Source: Bacillota bacterium (GTDB lineage: Bacteria > Bacillota > Limnochordia > DTU087). From it: a stretch of 36,308 nucleotides of DNA. Of the stretch, positions 1-7,539 are shown one piece after another. Each line of letters starts with the position of its first letter. Position 1 is the stretch's first letter. The position numbers were made by a program, and so were the translations under genes. The stretch covers positions 1-36,308 of the forward strand of contig JAAZHE010000178.1 of assembly GCA_012510855.1 (NCBI GenBank). Reading direction: 5' to 3'. Under the pieces are notes generated by a model that did no database searches, had not been told where the DNA came from, and worked only from the letters and a program-made list of their open reading frames with translations.

Positions 1-306
1 GATCTGGGAACCTCCCATATTGGCAGCATGTTCACTGGTGGTGACTACATCATCGAAGGAGACTTTGCCGGCTTCTATTGCTTCCAATGCTAGCACCAAG
101 GTCATGATTTTGGTGATGCTGGCCATGGGAAGCGGAACGTGCATGTCTTTTTCGTATATCACGTCACCTGACCTGGCCTCCATCAGGACAGCTGCCTTCG
201 CCGATATGTTAAGTTCTTGGCCCTGGACTGGTACGACGCCAATGGTAGTAAGGCAGAGTGCAGTCAGCAAGATGATAGCGGCGGTCCTCTTCTGGACAAA
301 TGACAA
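1..306 (-). CDS. dacF: D-alanyl-D-alanine carboxypeptidase (DacF/DacB type), 3' part outside window
   Basis: N-terminal 102 codons of a serine-type D,D-carboxypeptidase (penicillin-binding protein 5 family, peptidase S11), which trims the terminal D-Ala from peptidoglycan stem peptides outside the membrane. Visible: a basic then hydrophobic signal peptide (FVQKRTAAIILLTALCLTT) and, after it, the start of the penicillin-binding fold with EARSGDVIYEKD and the catalytic SxxK motif in MASITKIMTL. The start is a TTG at 306, because an in-frame TAA immediately precedes it and a GGAGGG Shine-Dalgarno lies 6 nt upstream. It follows deoB and pdp, the usual deoB-pdp-dacF order of spore formers, where DacF is a forespore enzyme. 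The SxN and KTG motifs lie beyond the window edge, so activity cannot be confirmed here, and the dacF versus dacB paralogue assignment rests on context. Confidence 0.88.
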   Translation of the reverse strand, partial: MSFVQKRTAAIILLTALCLTTIGVVPVQGQELNISAKAAVLMEARSGDVIYEKDMHVPLPMASITKIMTLVLALEAIEAGKVSFDDVVTTSEHAANMGGSQI

Positions 307-397
307 TTAAATCCCTCCTCTGCCGTATCTCTTCTGCATCGTTTCATACTGCTACATTGTATAAGCTATGTCTTGTTGGCAGTGGTTATGCCAGAAT

Positions 398-1705
398 TCA
401 CCTGGAAACACGCGCCAGGATCAGGGAAAGGGGCTTTGCGGGGTGCTCCTCTATCTCGACGGAAGCTTCGATCTTCTGAGCAGCCTTCTTAACTGCTTCA
501 GTAGTAGGTCCATAGACCTTTGCTATTAACTGTCCTGCTTGAATCTCATCGCCCACTTTAACGAATACCTCTAGACCGGCACTTAGATCGATGTCGTCCT
601 CTATCCGCTGCCGCCCGGCCCCCAGCTCCATGGCGATAAGGCCGATCCTCTTGGTATGTATGCGGGTTACATAACCGGATCCGACTGCGGTAACATCTGA
701 ACACACCGGGGCCTGAGGTAAGAGCTCAGGTTCTTCGATAACCCTTGCATCTCCGCCTTGGGCCTCAACCATTGCCCGGAATTTTTGTAGCGGCAGCCCC
801 TTATCCATGACCTCCAGGAGCAGCCGTCGGCCTTCTTGGGGAGTGTCCACTTTTTCTGCCTGAACCAGCATTTCAGCACCAAGGGCCAAGCAAAGTTCGG
901 TCAAATCCTCAGGGCCGTTTCCTTGCAAGGTCTCGATGGCCTCCCGGACTTCCAGGGCATTGCCAACGGCAACCCCCAGGGGTTGGTCCATATTGGTGAC
1001 TAAGGCTGTAGTGCGGCGGCCGGTCTTGGCTCCGATATCCACCATGGTCTCGGCCAAGAGCTTCGCCTTGGGCAATTCCTCCATGAAGGCTCCGCTGCCT
1101 GTCTTCACATCCAAGACAATGCGGCTTGCTCCAGCAGCTATCTTCTTGCTCATGATGGAGCTGGCAATCAACGGGATGGAATCCACCGTGGCTGTCACAT
1201 CCCGGAGGGCATATAGTTTCTTGTCAGCCGGTACCAGATTGCCGGTCTGCCCCACGATAGCCAGTCCAGCTTTTGCGACAGTCTGCAGGAACTCGGCTCT
1301 GGTCAAATCGAACCGAAATCCCGGGATGGAACTCAGTTTATCTAGGGTGCCGCCGGTGTGACCCAAGCCCCGGCCGGACATCTTGGCTATTCTCACCCCA
1401 GCTGCCGCGACCCACGGGAGCAGCACTAAAGTGGTCTTATCTCCTACTCCTCCGGTAGAGTGCTTGTCTACCAATTGATCTCCCAACTCCGGCCATGTCA
1501 GTACTTCCCCGGAATCCACCATGGCCATGGTGAGCTCTGCGGTGGCTTGTGGGCTGAGTCCCTGGAAATAGACAGCCATGCACCAGGCCGCCATCTGGTA
1601 ATCGGGTATCTGGCCCTTCGTATATCCATCAATCAAGAACCGGATTTCCTCCCGGGATAGCTCAAGGCCGTCTCGGGTCTTGGTAATGATGTCATACACC
1701 CTCAT
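398..1705 (-). CDS. pdp: pyrimidine-nucleoside phosphorylase
   Basis: Cleaves uridine, thymidine or deoxyuridine with phosphate, giving the free base and (deoxy)ribose-1-phosphate in cytoplasmic nucleoside salvage. The 435-residue length fits the family. Diagnostic stretches are KHSTGGVGDKTTLVL (phosphate loop), the signature KMSGRGLGHTGGTLDKL, and SSIMSKKIAAGA, which match Bacillus Pdp closely. The C-terminal PYNP domain (SGYVTRIHTKRIGL onward) is present. The ATG at 1705 gives MRVYDIITKTRDG, like known homologues, and has GGGGGAG 10 nt upstream. A GTG at 1714 is possible but sits too close to the same Shine-Dalgarno. It lies 18 nt after deoB, whose product converts the released (deoxy)ribose-1-phosphate to the 5-phosphate, so the pair forms a salvage operon. 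Substrate breadth (Pdp rather than strict thymidine phosphorylase DeoA) is inferred from similarity. Confidence 0.95.
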   Translation of the reverse strand: MRVYDIITKTRDGLELSREEIRFLIDGYTKGQIPDYQMAAWCMAVYFQGLSPQATAELTMAMVDSGEVLTWPELGDQLVDKHSTGGVGDKTTLVLLPWVAAAGVRIAKMSGRGLGHTGGTLDKLSSIPGFRFDLTRAEFLQTVAKAGLAIVGQTGNLVPADKKLYALRDVTATVDSIPLIASSIMSKKIAAGASRIVLDVKTGSGAFMEELPKAKLLAETMVDIGAKTGRRTTALVTNMDQPLGVAVGNALEVREAIETLQGNGPEDLTELCLALGAEMLVQAEKVDTPQEGRRLLLEVMDKGLPLQKFRAMVEAQGGDARVIEEPELLPQAPVCSDVTAVGSGYVTRIHTKRIGLIAMELGAGRQRIEDDIDLSAGLEVFVKVGDEIQAGQLIAKVYGPTTEAVKKAAQKIEASVEIEEHPAKPLSLILARVSR

Positions 1706-1723
1706 GGAACTCACGCTCCCCCT

Positions 1724-2911
1724 CTACTCCAGGTTGGAGGCTAGAACGCCCCAGAAACTGGTACCTGGCCCTCCCCAGGAAAGACCAAAGGCTTGGGCAA
1801 CGGATGCAGCTACATCGGCAAAGGTCTGCCGGACTCCAACAGGAATACATGCGCTTAGGCGTGGGCTGGTCACCAACAAGGGCACGTACTCCCGGGAATG
1901 GTCTGTGCTCGCGGTGGTTGGATCGCAGCCGTGGTCGGCTGTGATGATGAGCACGTCACTAGGGGCAAGCTTTTCCAGAATAGGTCCCAGTTTTGAATCC
2001 AGTACTTCCAGGCCCCTGGCGTAACCTTGCACATCATTGCGGTGTCCCCAAAGGGTGTCAAAATCCACGAAGTTGGCAAAGATGAGGCCTGCATCCCGCA
2101 GCTCATCCATGGCCTCCAGTACGGCTTCTTGCACTTCACCGTTGTTGTGGGCTGAAAAAGCCTTAGTTATTCCCCGCCCTGCGAAAATATCGGGAATCTT
2201 GCCGATGCCGTACACAGCATAGCCTGCTTCGACCAGATAGTCCAGTATAGTCGGTTTTACCGGGGCTAAGCTGAAATCCCGGCGGCGCTCTGTTCTTTGA
2301 AAGGCCTCAGGCTCTCCGAAAAAGGGCCTGTCCCTGACCGTTCCTACTCCGTGCTCGCCCTGAAACAGCACTCTAGCTATCACCCAAATCTCATAGAGTC
2401 TATCAACACTGATGATCTCCTCATAAGCTGCAATTTGGAACACGCTGTCAGCCGAGGTGTATACTATGGGGAATCCTGTTGCCATGTGTTCTTCCCCAAG
2501 CTCTTTAATAATCTCAGTGCCAGATGCTGGCTTGTTTCCCAAGACTTTGGTGCCAATCCTTTGCTCAAAGGCGCTGATCACCTCTTCAGGAAATCCGTTG
2601 GGATAGACTGGAAAAGGCCTGTCCAAAATGACTCCCATCAACTCCCAATGACCCGTAGTTGTATCCTTGCCTGGAGACTTTTCTGCCATTTTGCCCCAAG
2701 CTGCCTTGCAGGCTTTGGTAGGACGGACCCCTTTAATGGGCACGATGTTGCCCAATCCCAGCTTCTCTAGGTGCGGCAGGTGCAGCCCTCCTACAGCTTC
2801 AGCTAGATTGGGCAAGGTAGCACTACCTTCATCACCGTAGTCCGCCGCATCCGGCAGTTCGCCAACTCCTACGCTGTCCAAAACTAAGACTATGATCCTG
2901 TGCTTGTCCAT
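1724..2911 (-). CDS. deoB: phosphopentomutase
   Basis: Interconverts (deoxy)ribose-1-phosphate and (deoxy)ribose-5-phosphate, linking nucleoside breakdown to central metabolism. It is an alkaline-phosphatase-superfamily enzyme with two metals. Visible signatures are the N-terminal metal-binding [13 protein letters not shown], the active-site loop [10 protein letters not shown] carrying the phosphorylated threonine, [11 protein letters not shown], and the C-terminal metal motif [11 protein letters not shown]. With the ATG at 2911 the protein has 395 residues, the usual family size. GGAGG lies 8 nt before this ATG. The longer reading back to 2947 adds 12 residues without a ribosome site and runs into the promoter-proximal inverted repeat. 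It heads the deoB-pdp-dacF group. Confidence 0.97.
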   Translation of the reverse strand: MDKHRIIVLVLDSVGVGELPDAADYGDEGSATLPNLAEAVGGLHLPHLEKLGLGNIVPIKGVRPTKACKAAWGKMAEKSPGKDTTTGHWELMGVILDRPFPVYPNGFPEEVISAFEQRIGTKVLGNKPASGTEIIKELGEEHMATGFPIVYTSADSVFQIAAYEEIISVDRLYEIWVIARVLFQGEHGVGTVRDRPFFGEPEAFQRTERRRDFSLAPVKPTILDYLVEAGYAVYGIGKIPDIFAGRGITKAFSAHNNGEVQEAVLEAMDELRDAGLIFANFVDFDTLWGHRNDVQGYARGLEVLDSKLGPILEKLAPSDVLIITADHGCDPTTASTDHSREYVPLLVTSPRLSACIPVGVRQTFADVAASVAQAFGLSWGGPGTSFWGVLASNLE

Positions 2912-2946
2912 ACCCTGTACCTCCGATCCCACAATCCGTGGGGGCA

Positions 2947-2989
2947 CGGTGTCCTTCTCTCTATACAGCTATATAGTGTGTAGACACCG
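2947..2989 (-). promoter_or_regulatory. nested inverted repeat just downstream of the deoB promoter (operator or 5'-UTR hairpin)
   Basis: The outer arms CGGTGTC (2947-2953) and GACACCG (2983-2989) are perfect 7-bp complements. Almost the same centre holds a 16-bp near-palindrome, CTATACAGCTATATAG (2961-2976). The element begins directly after the -10 box at 2990-2995, so it covers the expected transcription start. This suits a repressor operator (DeoR- or GntR-like) or a hairpin at the mRNA 5' end. No regulator gene is in the window. Confidence 0.45.
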
Positions 2990-3017
2990 ATTATATTCCA
3001 GCAAGCATTCCCTTTAA
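2990..3017 (-). promoter_or_regulatory. candidate sigma-A promoter for deoB-pdp-dacF
   Basis: The perfect -10 box TATAAT (2990-2995) is preceded, 16 nt upstream, by TTAAAG (3012-3017). A better-looking TTGACT (3017-3022) overlaps it but would need a 21-nt spacer, so the -35 assignment is uncertain. The start site would fall about 70 nt before the deoB ATG. The remainder of the gap up to the neighbouring gene (3018-3120) shows nothing else I can support. Confidence 0.45.
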
Positions 3018-3120
3018 GTCAATTATAGCCGCAAGACTAGGGTCCCTTGCACTGAACAGACTCGTGTGACTTCCCGACATTACACAATTGATGCTTCGGT
3101 AAAAACTTCTAGATTGGCGG

Positions 3121-3396
3121 CTAGTTACCTGCTCCAGGATATGCCAGAAGCTTATGCGATTTCAGCCCCTCCATAAAGAAAGAAGCCGCGAGCTGTATCT
3201 GCGGCTCATCAAGGAATCTGCAGTTTGAAGGTAGGTATTCTTCAGGCAAGATGGGTGGTTCGGTCTCTTTCCTGTCAGTCCTGGGCCAACCGGTGATTAG
3301 CCAAAGGGCGAGGATGATTATCACCAAGATGATCAGCGGTTTGGCAATTGCCTTTAGGTACCTGCCTAATCCCCGCAAGGAGATTACCCAAATCAC
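3121..3396 (-). CDS. small single-pass membrane protein, unknown function
   Basis: 91 residues that I do not recognise. A basic N-terminus (LRGLGRYLKAIAKP) is followed by one strong transmembrane helix (about residues 20-38, LIILVIIILALWLITGW). The rest is a short polar tail with a proline-rich patch (TEPPILPEEYLPS) and a helix-like end. The start is a GTG at 3396 with GGGGGA 7 nt upstream. It lies 44 nt after spoIIM and ahead of deoB, a spot where many spore formers carry xerD. It has no resemblance to a tyrosine recombinase. The good ribosome site, the coherent membrane topology and the position inside a same-strand block support a real gene. Its role is unknown. Confidence 0.65.
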   Translation of the reverse strand: MIWVISLRGLGRYLKAIAKPLIILVIIILALWLITGWPRTDRKETEPPILPEEYLPSNCRFLDEPQIQLAASFFMEGLKSHKLLAYPGAGN

Positions 3397-3440
3397 CGCA
3401 AATCCCCCATTTCATCCAAGGAGTGTTGGACAACAACTGC

Positions 3441-4088
3441 CTAGGCGGCTTGCTTAAGGTAACGGGACGCCGTTTCGATCAGTGTTGGTGTGATGAAGGT
3501 CTCCACCAGGGTTGCCGCGCCTATTAGTCCGCTTGCTCCCATGGTCAGCAGGGTGGCTCTGAAAAACTGCTGGTACATGTTGATGTCCCGGCGTCCCATA
3601 AGGGTTCGCAAAGCGGACCAGGAAAAACTCAAGGACGCGCCGCCGGCCAAGATAACGGCGGGGACTGCCAGCAGGTTATGTGGAACTACTGATACAACTG
3701 CTAAGGCAACTCCTTTGAAGACCATCTCCTCTACCATGAAACCCACGGTAAATCCCAAGACAAAGCCCCGCAGAAAGAGTAGGGCCAGGACCAAGGGTGC
3801 TCCCAATACCGATAGTCCCAAGAGCCATATCAGTCCTATGGTCTTGGTGATGTTCTGGAGAAAGATTTGGCGCACTGCCACAGGTGAGTCTACGACTTCA
3901 GTTCCCGGTAATTCTTCAAAGAGGGTCTGAATGTAGCCTGCCAAATCATTCCGCTGCTCGGCACTTAAAGCCTTAACGGCAAAGGCTCCGGCAATTGTAC
4001 CCATGACGAAGACCACAAAAACGAACATATATACAGCGGTGCGGCGGCGAAAATAGCCTTGTAGAGCTCCCGATACTTGCCTGGCCAT
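3441..4088 (-). CDS. spoIIM: stage II sporulation protein M (SpoIIM family)
   Basis: 215-residue polytopic membrane protein of the SpoIIM/DUF95 family. In Bacillus SpoIIM joins SpoIID and SpoIIP in the complex that degrades septal peptidoglycan so that the mother cell can engulf the forespore. Hydrophobic segments are visible at about residues 17-38 (AVYMFVFVVFVMGTIAGAFA), 84-125 (two or three helices), 128-155 and 180-205. The conserved VVPHNLLAVPAVILAGG block, with a histidine between membrane segments, is typical of the family. The ATG at 4088 is preceded by GGGGGGAG at 8 nt; a GTG eight codons earlier lacks a suitable site. Its presence suggests a spore former, though non-sporulating relatives also keep SpoIIM-like proteins. 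Confidence 0.88.
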   Translation of the reverse strand: MARQVSGALQGYFRRRTAVYMFVFVVFVMGTIAGAFAVKALSAEQRNDLAGYIQTLFEELPGTEVVDSPVAVRQIFLQNITKTIGLIWLLGLSVLGAPLVLALLFLRGFVLGFTVGFMVEEMVFKGVALAVVSVVPHNLLAVPAVILAGGASLSFSWSALRTLMGRRDINMYQQFFRATLLTMGASGLIGAATLVETFITPTLIETASRYLKQAA

Positions 4089-4171
4089 GACAGTGACTCC
4101 CCCCTGCCCCACTGCGGTTCCTACTCGTCACACCATCCTTATGCGTCCTCCAAAGGGTTTATGCTACGGAG

Positions 4172-4771
4172 TTAAACTAGGTGAGAAACATCATTCACAC
4201 TGATCAACTCAAGGTCCTCGAGGTGAGTGCCTTGGACAATGGTAATGCCGCCGTTGTCCAAGGCATGATGGGGGTAATCTTGGCCGTCAATCCACGCCAA
4301 GAGAGCCCTGAGAAGCCCTCCGTGGGACACCACGATCCCTGTGTGCCCTTGATATTCAGTTAGCACCCAATCCAAAGCCTTGATGCTTCTTTCCCTCAGT
4401 TGCGCCAAGGTTTCACCCCCGAGGGGAGCTGTTGACATAGGGTTTTCTCGGTTCGCCTGCCATTCCTGAGGATAGAGCTCTTGGATCTCAGCTCTAGTGA
4501 GGCCTTCCCAACGCCCGTAATTCCGCTCCCGCCAGAGGGGACAGCTGATCACTGGGAGACTTAGCTTTTTCCCGATGGGTGCTGCGGTGTCCAAAGCACG
4601 GCTCAGATCACTGCTGATCAAGAAACTGGCTCTTACATCGGCTAGACGCTCTGCTGTTCGTTGGGCTTGCTCTCGACCTTTGTCGGTTAGGGGGATGTCT
4701 GTTTGGCCTTGATACCGCTTTGCTTGGTTCCACTGGGTTTCGCCGTGTCTGACCAGGTAGATCTTCGTCAC
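4172..4771 (-). CDS. histidine phosphatase family protein (phosphoglycerate-mutase-like)
   Basis: 199 residues with the full branch-1 histidine phosphatase pattern: the phospho-acceptor motif LVRHGETQWN (Arg8-His9-Gly10), QGQTDIPLTDKGREQA, SDLSRALDTA, the acid/base region RERNYGRWEGL and the second histidine in VVSHGGLLRALL. The family includes the phosphatases PhoE/GpmB and CobC (alpha-ribazole phosphatase); sequence alone does not settle the substrate, and no cobalamin genes are nearby. The start is a GTG at 4771 with AGGAG about 10 nt upstream. It begins 24 nt after the EndoQ-like gene, so both are probably cotranscribed. Confidence 0.9.
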   Translation of the reverse strand: MTKIYLVRHGETQWNQAKRYQGQTDIPLTDKGREQAQRTAERLADVRASFLISSDLSRALDTAAPIGKKLSLPVISCPLWRERNYGRWEGLTRAEIQELYPQEWQANRENPMSTAPLGGETLAQLRERSIKALDWVLTEYQGHTGIVVSHGGLLRALLAWIDGQDYPHHALDNGGITIVQGTHLEDLELISVNDVSHLV

Positions 4772-4795
4772 TTGACCGACTCTCCTTCAGCGTCC

Positions 4796-5965
4796 CTAGT
4801 ACTCCTTAACCCGACCATAACGCCCACCGCCACCTTCCGCCACCGCTAGATGGCCTTCTCTGGCCGCAACAATGTTTTCGGCCACTTTGGTTCCGACAAC
4901 GTCCTCTAGCTCTTCCAAGGACGTTCCATGGAGGATCTCCATTTCGGTGCCGAAAACCTCCAACAGCTTTTTCAGGGTCTTCTTGCCGACACCAGGGATG
5001 AATTCCAAGGGCACTTGATGAATATAAGGGGGACGGTGCGGCGGATGTATGGGTTCCTCCTCATCGGCGATAGCTGCGATACGGTCCAGTACACCTACCA
5101 CTATTTTATCGCTGCCGCACTTACTGCATTGGTAAATAGGCGGAGCACCCGCAACCACTGTGTCACACCTAAGGCAGTAGGTCCGGTGATACTTGCCCAA
5201 ACGGGGATCTAGCCCGTAATTGGCCAGGATCAGGTTGTCCGGGTCACCGGCCAGTGCTTTAGCAAAATGGGCAAAATCCGGCCTGACGAGCTGGAGCTTG
5301 TTGTACTCCCGGGCGATTTTGGGAAGGGAATGGGCATCGGAATTGCTCAGAAACCGCAAATGGGACAATTCATGGAGCCTATCGGCCAAGTCAGTATCGG
5401 CACTTAACCCCAGCTCGAGGGCAGCGAAGTCAATGCCGATTTCGGCTAAGCGCTTTACGCAGTTGCCGTAAACGCTCTTGAAGGGCGTAAAGGCATGGGC
5501 TGGCAGGAAAATCCCTCCAAGTTCACTGACTACGAATTCGTTGAGTTCCCGAATCTCGAGACTGGCCCGCTGGGAGCTGAGGGAGATATTGGTAATAGCA
5601 TGGGACAAGAACTGACTGAGTTCTTCCATGGTCTCCAAAGAAGGAGTAAAGGCCAAGAAGTGGGCACTGCCGCCTGCTGGTCCACTAAGCTCAATCTCCG
5701 CCCCCAACAGCAGGGTGGCTTTTCCCCGATAATCCAGGCCTCCCCCTGGGAGAGCTGTCAATTCGCCCCCATCAACTAGTGCTCTAAGATCCTCAAGTAC
5801 AGGTGGAGATGCACAGTCGACGATTCCAGCGATGTGTATTCCTTTTCGTTCTGAGCATTCCTTGAGAATTCCCTCTACGGTCAACGCTTGTGAGGCAGTG
5901 ATCTTAACCGGAGCGCCACATCGGGCTCGGCCGATATGGATGTGCAAATCAGCAAAAAAGATCAA
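4796..5965 (-). CDS. endonuclease Q (EndoQ)-like protein: PHP domain, zinc ribbon, helix-hairpin-helix
   Basis: About 389 residues in three parts. First comes an N-terminal PHP phosphoesterase domain (IFFADLHIHIGRA, later GIVDCASP, LLGAEIE, FLPAHAFTPFKSVYG and LSNSDAHS, all metal-ligand type motifs). Next is a four-cysteine zinc ribbon (CLRC, 14 residues, CSKC). Last is a helix-hairpin-helix DNA-binding end (EFIPGVGKKTLKKLLEVFG). This is the architecture of EndoQ, which nicks DNA 5' of deaminated bases such as hypoxanthine and uracil in Thermococcales and some Bacillus. Repair activity here is inferred. GGGAGG precedes the tandem TTG codons at 5968 and 5965; the second has the better 8-nt spacing and lets the protein begin just before FFADLHIH. 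The longer reading to 6052 adds an unconserved stretch. A terminator-like element lies upstream, so expression may be attenuated. Confidence 0.87.
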   Translation of the reverse strand: MIFFADLHIHIGRARCGAPVKITASQALTVEGILKECSERKGIHIAGIVDCASPPVLEDLRALVDGGELTALPGGGLDYRGKATLLLGAEIELSGPAGGSAHFLAFTPSLETMEELSQFLSHAITNISLSSQRASLEIRELNEFVVSELGGIFLPAHAFTPFKSVYGNCVKRLAEIGIDFAALELGLSADTDLADRLHELSHLRFLSNSDAHSLPKIAREYNKLQLVRPDFAHFAKALAGDPDNLILANYGLDPRLGKYHRTYCLRCDTVVAGAPPIYQCSKCGSDKIVVGVLDRIAAIADEEEPIHPPHRPPYIHQVPLEFIPGVGKKTLKKLLEVFGTEMEILHGTSLEELEDVVGTKVAENIVAAREGHLAVAEGGGGRYGRVKEY

Positions 5966-6050
5966 CAAGAATACCTCCCGGTTCCCAAAAGGCTGCGGCT
6001 GGGACGAAGCCTTTTCGCTCTTTGAATTGTAACATCCCCTGCAAAATACC

Positions 6051-6110
6051 AAAAAGGCGCCTTACCTGTCAAGGCAGCGCGGTAAGGGGCACTCCCCAAC
6101 AGTAAGGCGC
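6051..6110 (-). terminator. terminator/attenuator with competing stems between DUF3866 gene and endoQ
   Basis: On the minus strand GCGCCTTAC (6110-6102) pairs perfectly with GTAAGGCGC (6065-6057) and is followed by C and five T (6055-6051), the form of an intrinsic terminator. The loop holds a second CCTTACC (6087-6081) that can instead pair with GGTAAGG (6066-6060), plus a small GGGG-AGTG-CCCC hairpin (6097-6086). The two long pairings share the same 3' arm, so they exclude each other. It sits 30 nt after the DUF3866 stop and about 85 nt before endoQ. Confidence 0.65.
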
Positions 6111-6140
6111 TAGATGTCCAGCAAAGCTTCTTCCAAGCAC

Positions 6141-7247
6141 TTATTTATGCTGCAACCACTGCGCTGCGAGCCATCCTGCGGCGCCTCCCGCCCGGAAAAA
6201 GGCCGGATCATCCGCCGGCTTTCTTCCCATGGAGGTGACTGTCACCTGGTATTGTTCCAGAAGTTCTAGGGTTCGGTCACCCCTCACCCAGTGGATATGG
6301 TGGCGCTGCTGAAAGCCTAATTCTTCCACTCTCCGCCGCAGCTTTTCACCCTCATCGCCGCTTAGTTCAGGAAAAGGAAGGTGACACGGGCTGTGGCAGA
6401 GCCGCATCAGGGCGGTAAAAGTGTGGTGACTTACACCGTAGTGGCCGGGCCTAGTATCTCTAAAACTAATCCGGGGAACAGCTATCGCCCTTCCCCCCAG
6501 GCAGTTGACGGCATCTAGGATAGGTGCTGTCTCTAAAGCTGTAGTACCGAAAGAGGTTCCTGTTCCTACAACTCCAGGTCCCATGGCAACCATGCAAGCG
6601 TGGGCTTTAGCTACGTGTCTTGCTGCTAAGAGACCCGAATAGATGTTTACTGCCTCAAGCTCACCGCCAAAGGCGTGTCCTACAGTGATGGTGGTAGAGA
6701 TAAGACCCTTTTCCCTGAGTGAAGCCGCCAGTTTACTGAAAGCCAGCGGCAGGGCGGCACCGTCGGTCATCAGGTATGCTAAGTGACCTTGTCCTTCGGC
6801 AAAGTGGCGGAATGCTACGGCGATGGGTGCAATAAGACTGTGGAGGCTTGCCACAATCACCGGCATGCCGGCTAGAGAGTCGGCTTCTTGGATGACGGAA
6901 TGATAGGGACTGTTTTCCTCTTCCACTGAAAGGACAGCTAGCTGTAGAGGTGTGTACCGAAGCTTCATGATATGGCCGTTGAAGCCGGGCTCGTGCTTAG
7001 CTTCAACTTGCTCTTTGCCGTGCTGTTGGGAAATGGAGCTGATAACAAAGTGCACTCCGCCGGTCCCCAAGTCTAAGTCCACCGCGGTGGTGTTCAGCTC
7101 CACCAGGTCTCCCACGGAGACGTCTGTGCCAAGCTGCCGATAGTTAACGGCATAGGTCAACTCACCGTCAATCTCCACTTCTAGTTCTTGCATATGTACA
7201 GTGGTTTGTTTGATGCTGTGCACTTTTCCCCAGGTGCGGTTGAGCAT
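6141..7247 (-). CDS. DUF3866 family protein
   Basis: 368 residues resembling the DUF3866 proteins that many Clostridia encode next to EndoQ, SpoIIM and NUDIX genes. Function unknown. The N-terminal 90 residues are beta-rich (WGKVHSIKQTTVHMQELEVEID, then VGDLVELNTTAVDLDLGTGG) and end before the recognisable MKLRYTPLQLAVLSVEEE. The larger remainder has glycine-rich turns (VAMGPGVVGTGTSFGTT) and conserved histidines in RPGHYGVSHHTFTAL. It is probably cytoplasmic: I see no signal peptide or membrane helix. The ATG at 7247 has CGGGGGA upstream; the start ten codons earlier has no ribosome site. Preceded by a 290-nt gap holding the pnp terminator, and followed by the attenuator-like element. Confidence 0.85.
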   Translation of the reverse strand: MLNRTWGKVHSIKQTTVHMQELEVEIDGELTYAVNYRQLGTDVSVGDLVELNTTAVDLDLGTGGVHFVISSISQQHGKEQVEAKHEPGFNGHIMKLRYTPLQLAVLSVEEENSPYHSVIQEADSLAGMPVIVASLHSLIAPIAVAFRHFAEGQGHLAYLMTDGAALPLAFSKLAASLREKGLISTTITVGHAFGGELEAVNIYSGLLAARHVAKAHACMVAMGPGVVGTGTSFGTTALETAPILDAVNCLGGRAIAVPRISFRDTRPGHYGVSHHTFTALMRLCHSPCHLPFPELSGDEGEKLRRRVEELGFQQRHHIHWVRGDRTLELLEQYQVTVTSMGRKPADDPAFFRAGGAAGWLAAQWLQHK

Positions 7248-7392
7248 GGTTATTCCCCCGAGCCCTTTTATTTGCATTGAATAGTGTTACAATATTAAGA
7301 TTGCCATGAACTATGGGGAACATGCCCGTGGTAGGAGCAACCACCTGAGGAAGGGGGTGACTAACCCCGAGGCTCTGCAAAAACACCTAAGA

Positions 7393-7430
7393 AAGATAAA
7401 ATTCCGCTGGGTAAGGAATTCCCCGCGGAA
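7393..7430 (-). terminator. intrinsic terminator of rpsO-pnp
   Basis: On the minus strand TTCCGC (7430-7425) pairs with GCGGAA (7407-7402). After one mismatch, GGG (7423-7421) pairs with CCC (7411-7409), around a 9-nt loop. TTTT, A, then a CTTTCTT tract follow. It lies about 110 nt after the pnp stop. In the rest of the gap to the DUF3866 start (7392-7248) I see two weak hairpins (GGGGT/ACCCC and GTGGT/ACCAC) and no convincing promoter. Confidence 0.65.
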
Positions 7431-7477
7431 ACTCGCTGCACTAATTCACAACCAACATCTCATTAATTCCTGTAGGT

Positions 7478-7507
7478 TCTGCATATCCAGGTAACCGGAT
7501 ATGCAGA
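7478..7507 (-). other. perfect 11-bp hairpin in the pnp 3' untranslated region
   Basis: TCTGCATATCC (7478-7488) and GGATATGCAGA (7497-7507) are exact complements with an 8-nt loop. No T-run follows on either strand, so this is not a standard terminator. It lies 32 nt after the pnp stop and ahead of the terminator at 7430-7393, and could protect the mRNA 3' end, be a processing site, or be a protein-binding palindrome. Confidence 0.55.
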
Positions 7508-7539
7508 CCTTGTCCACCGCCTTAGCCGGCGATCAACCT

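Noticed and set aside
7168-7494. Small open frames in the pnp-DUF3866 gap (both strands)
   Set aside because: Short, with odd composition, and they overlap a terminator and the DUF3866 start. No credible coding signal.
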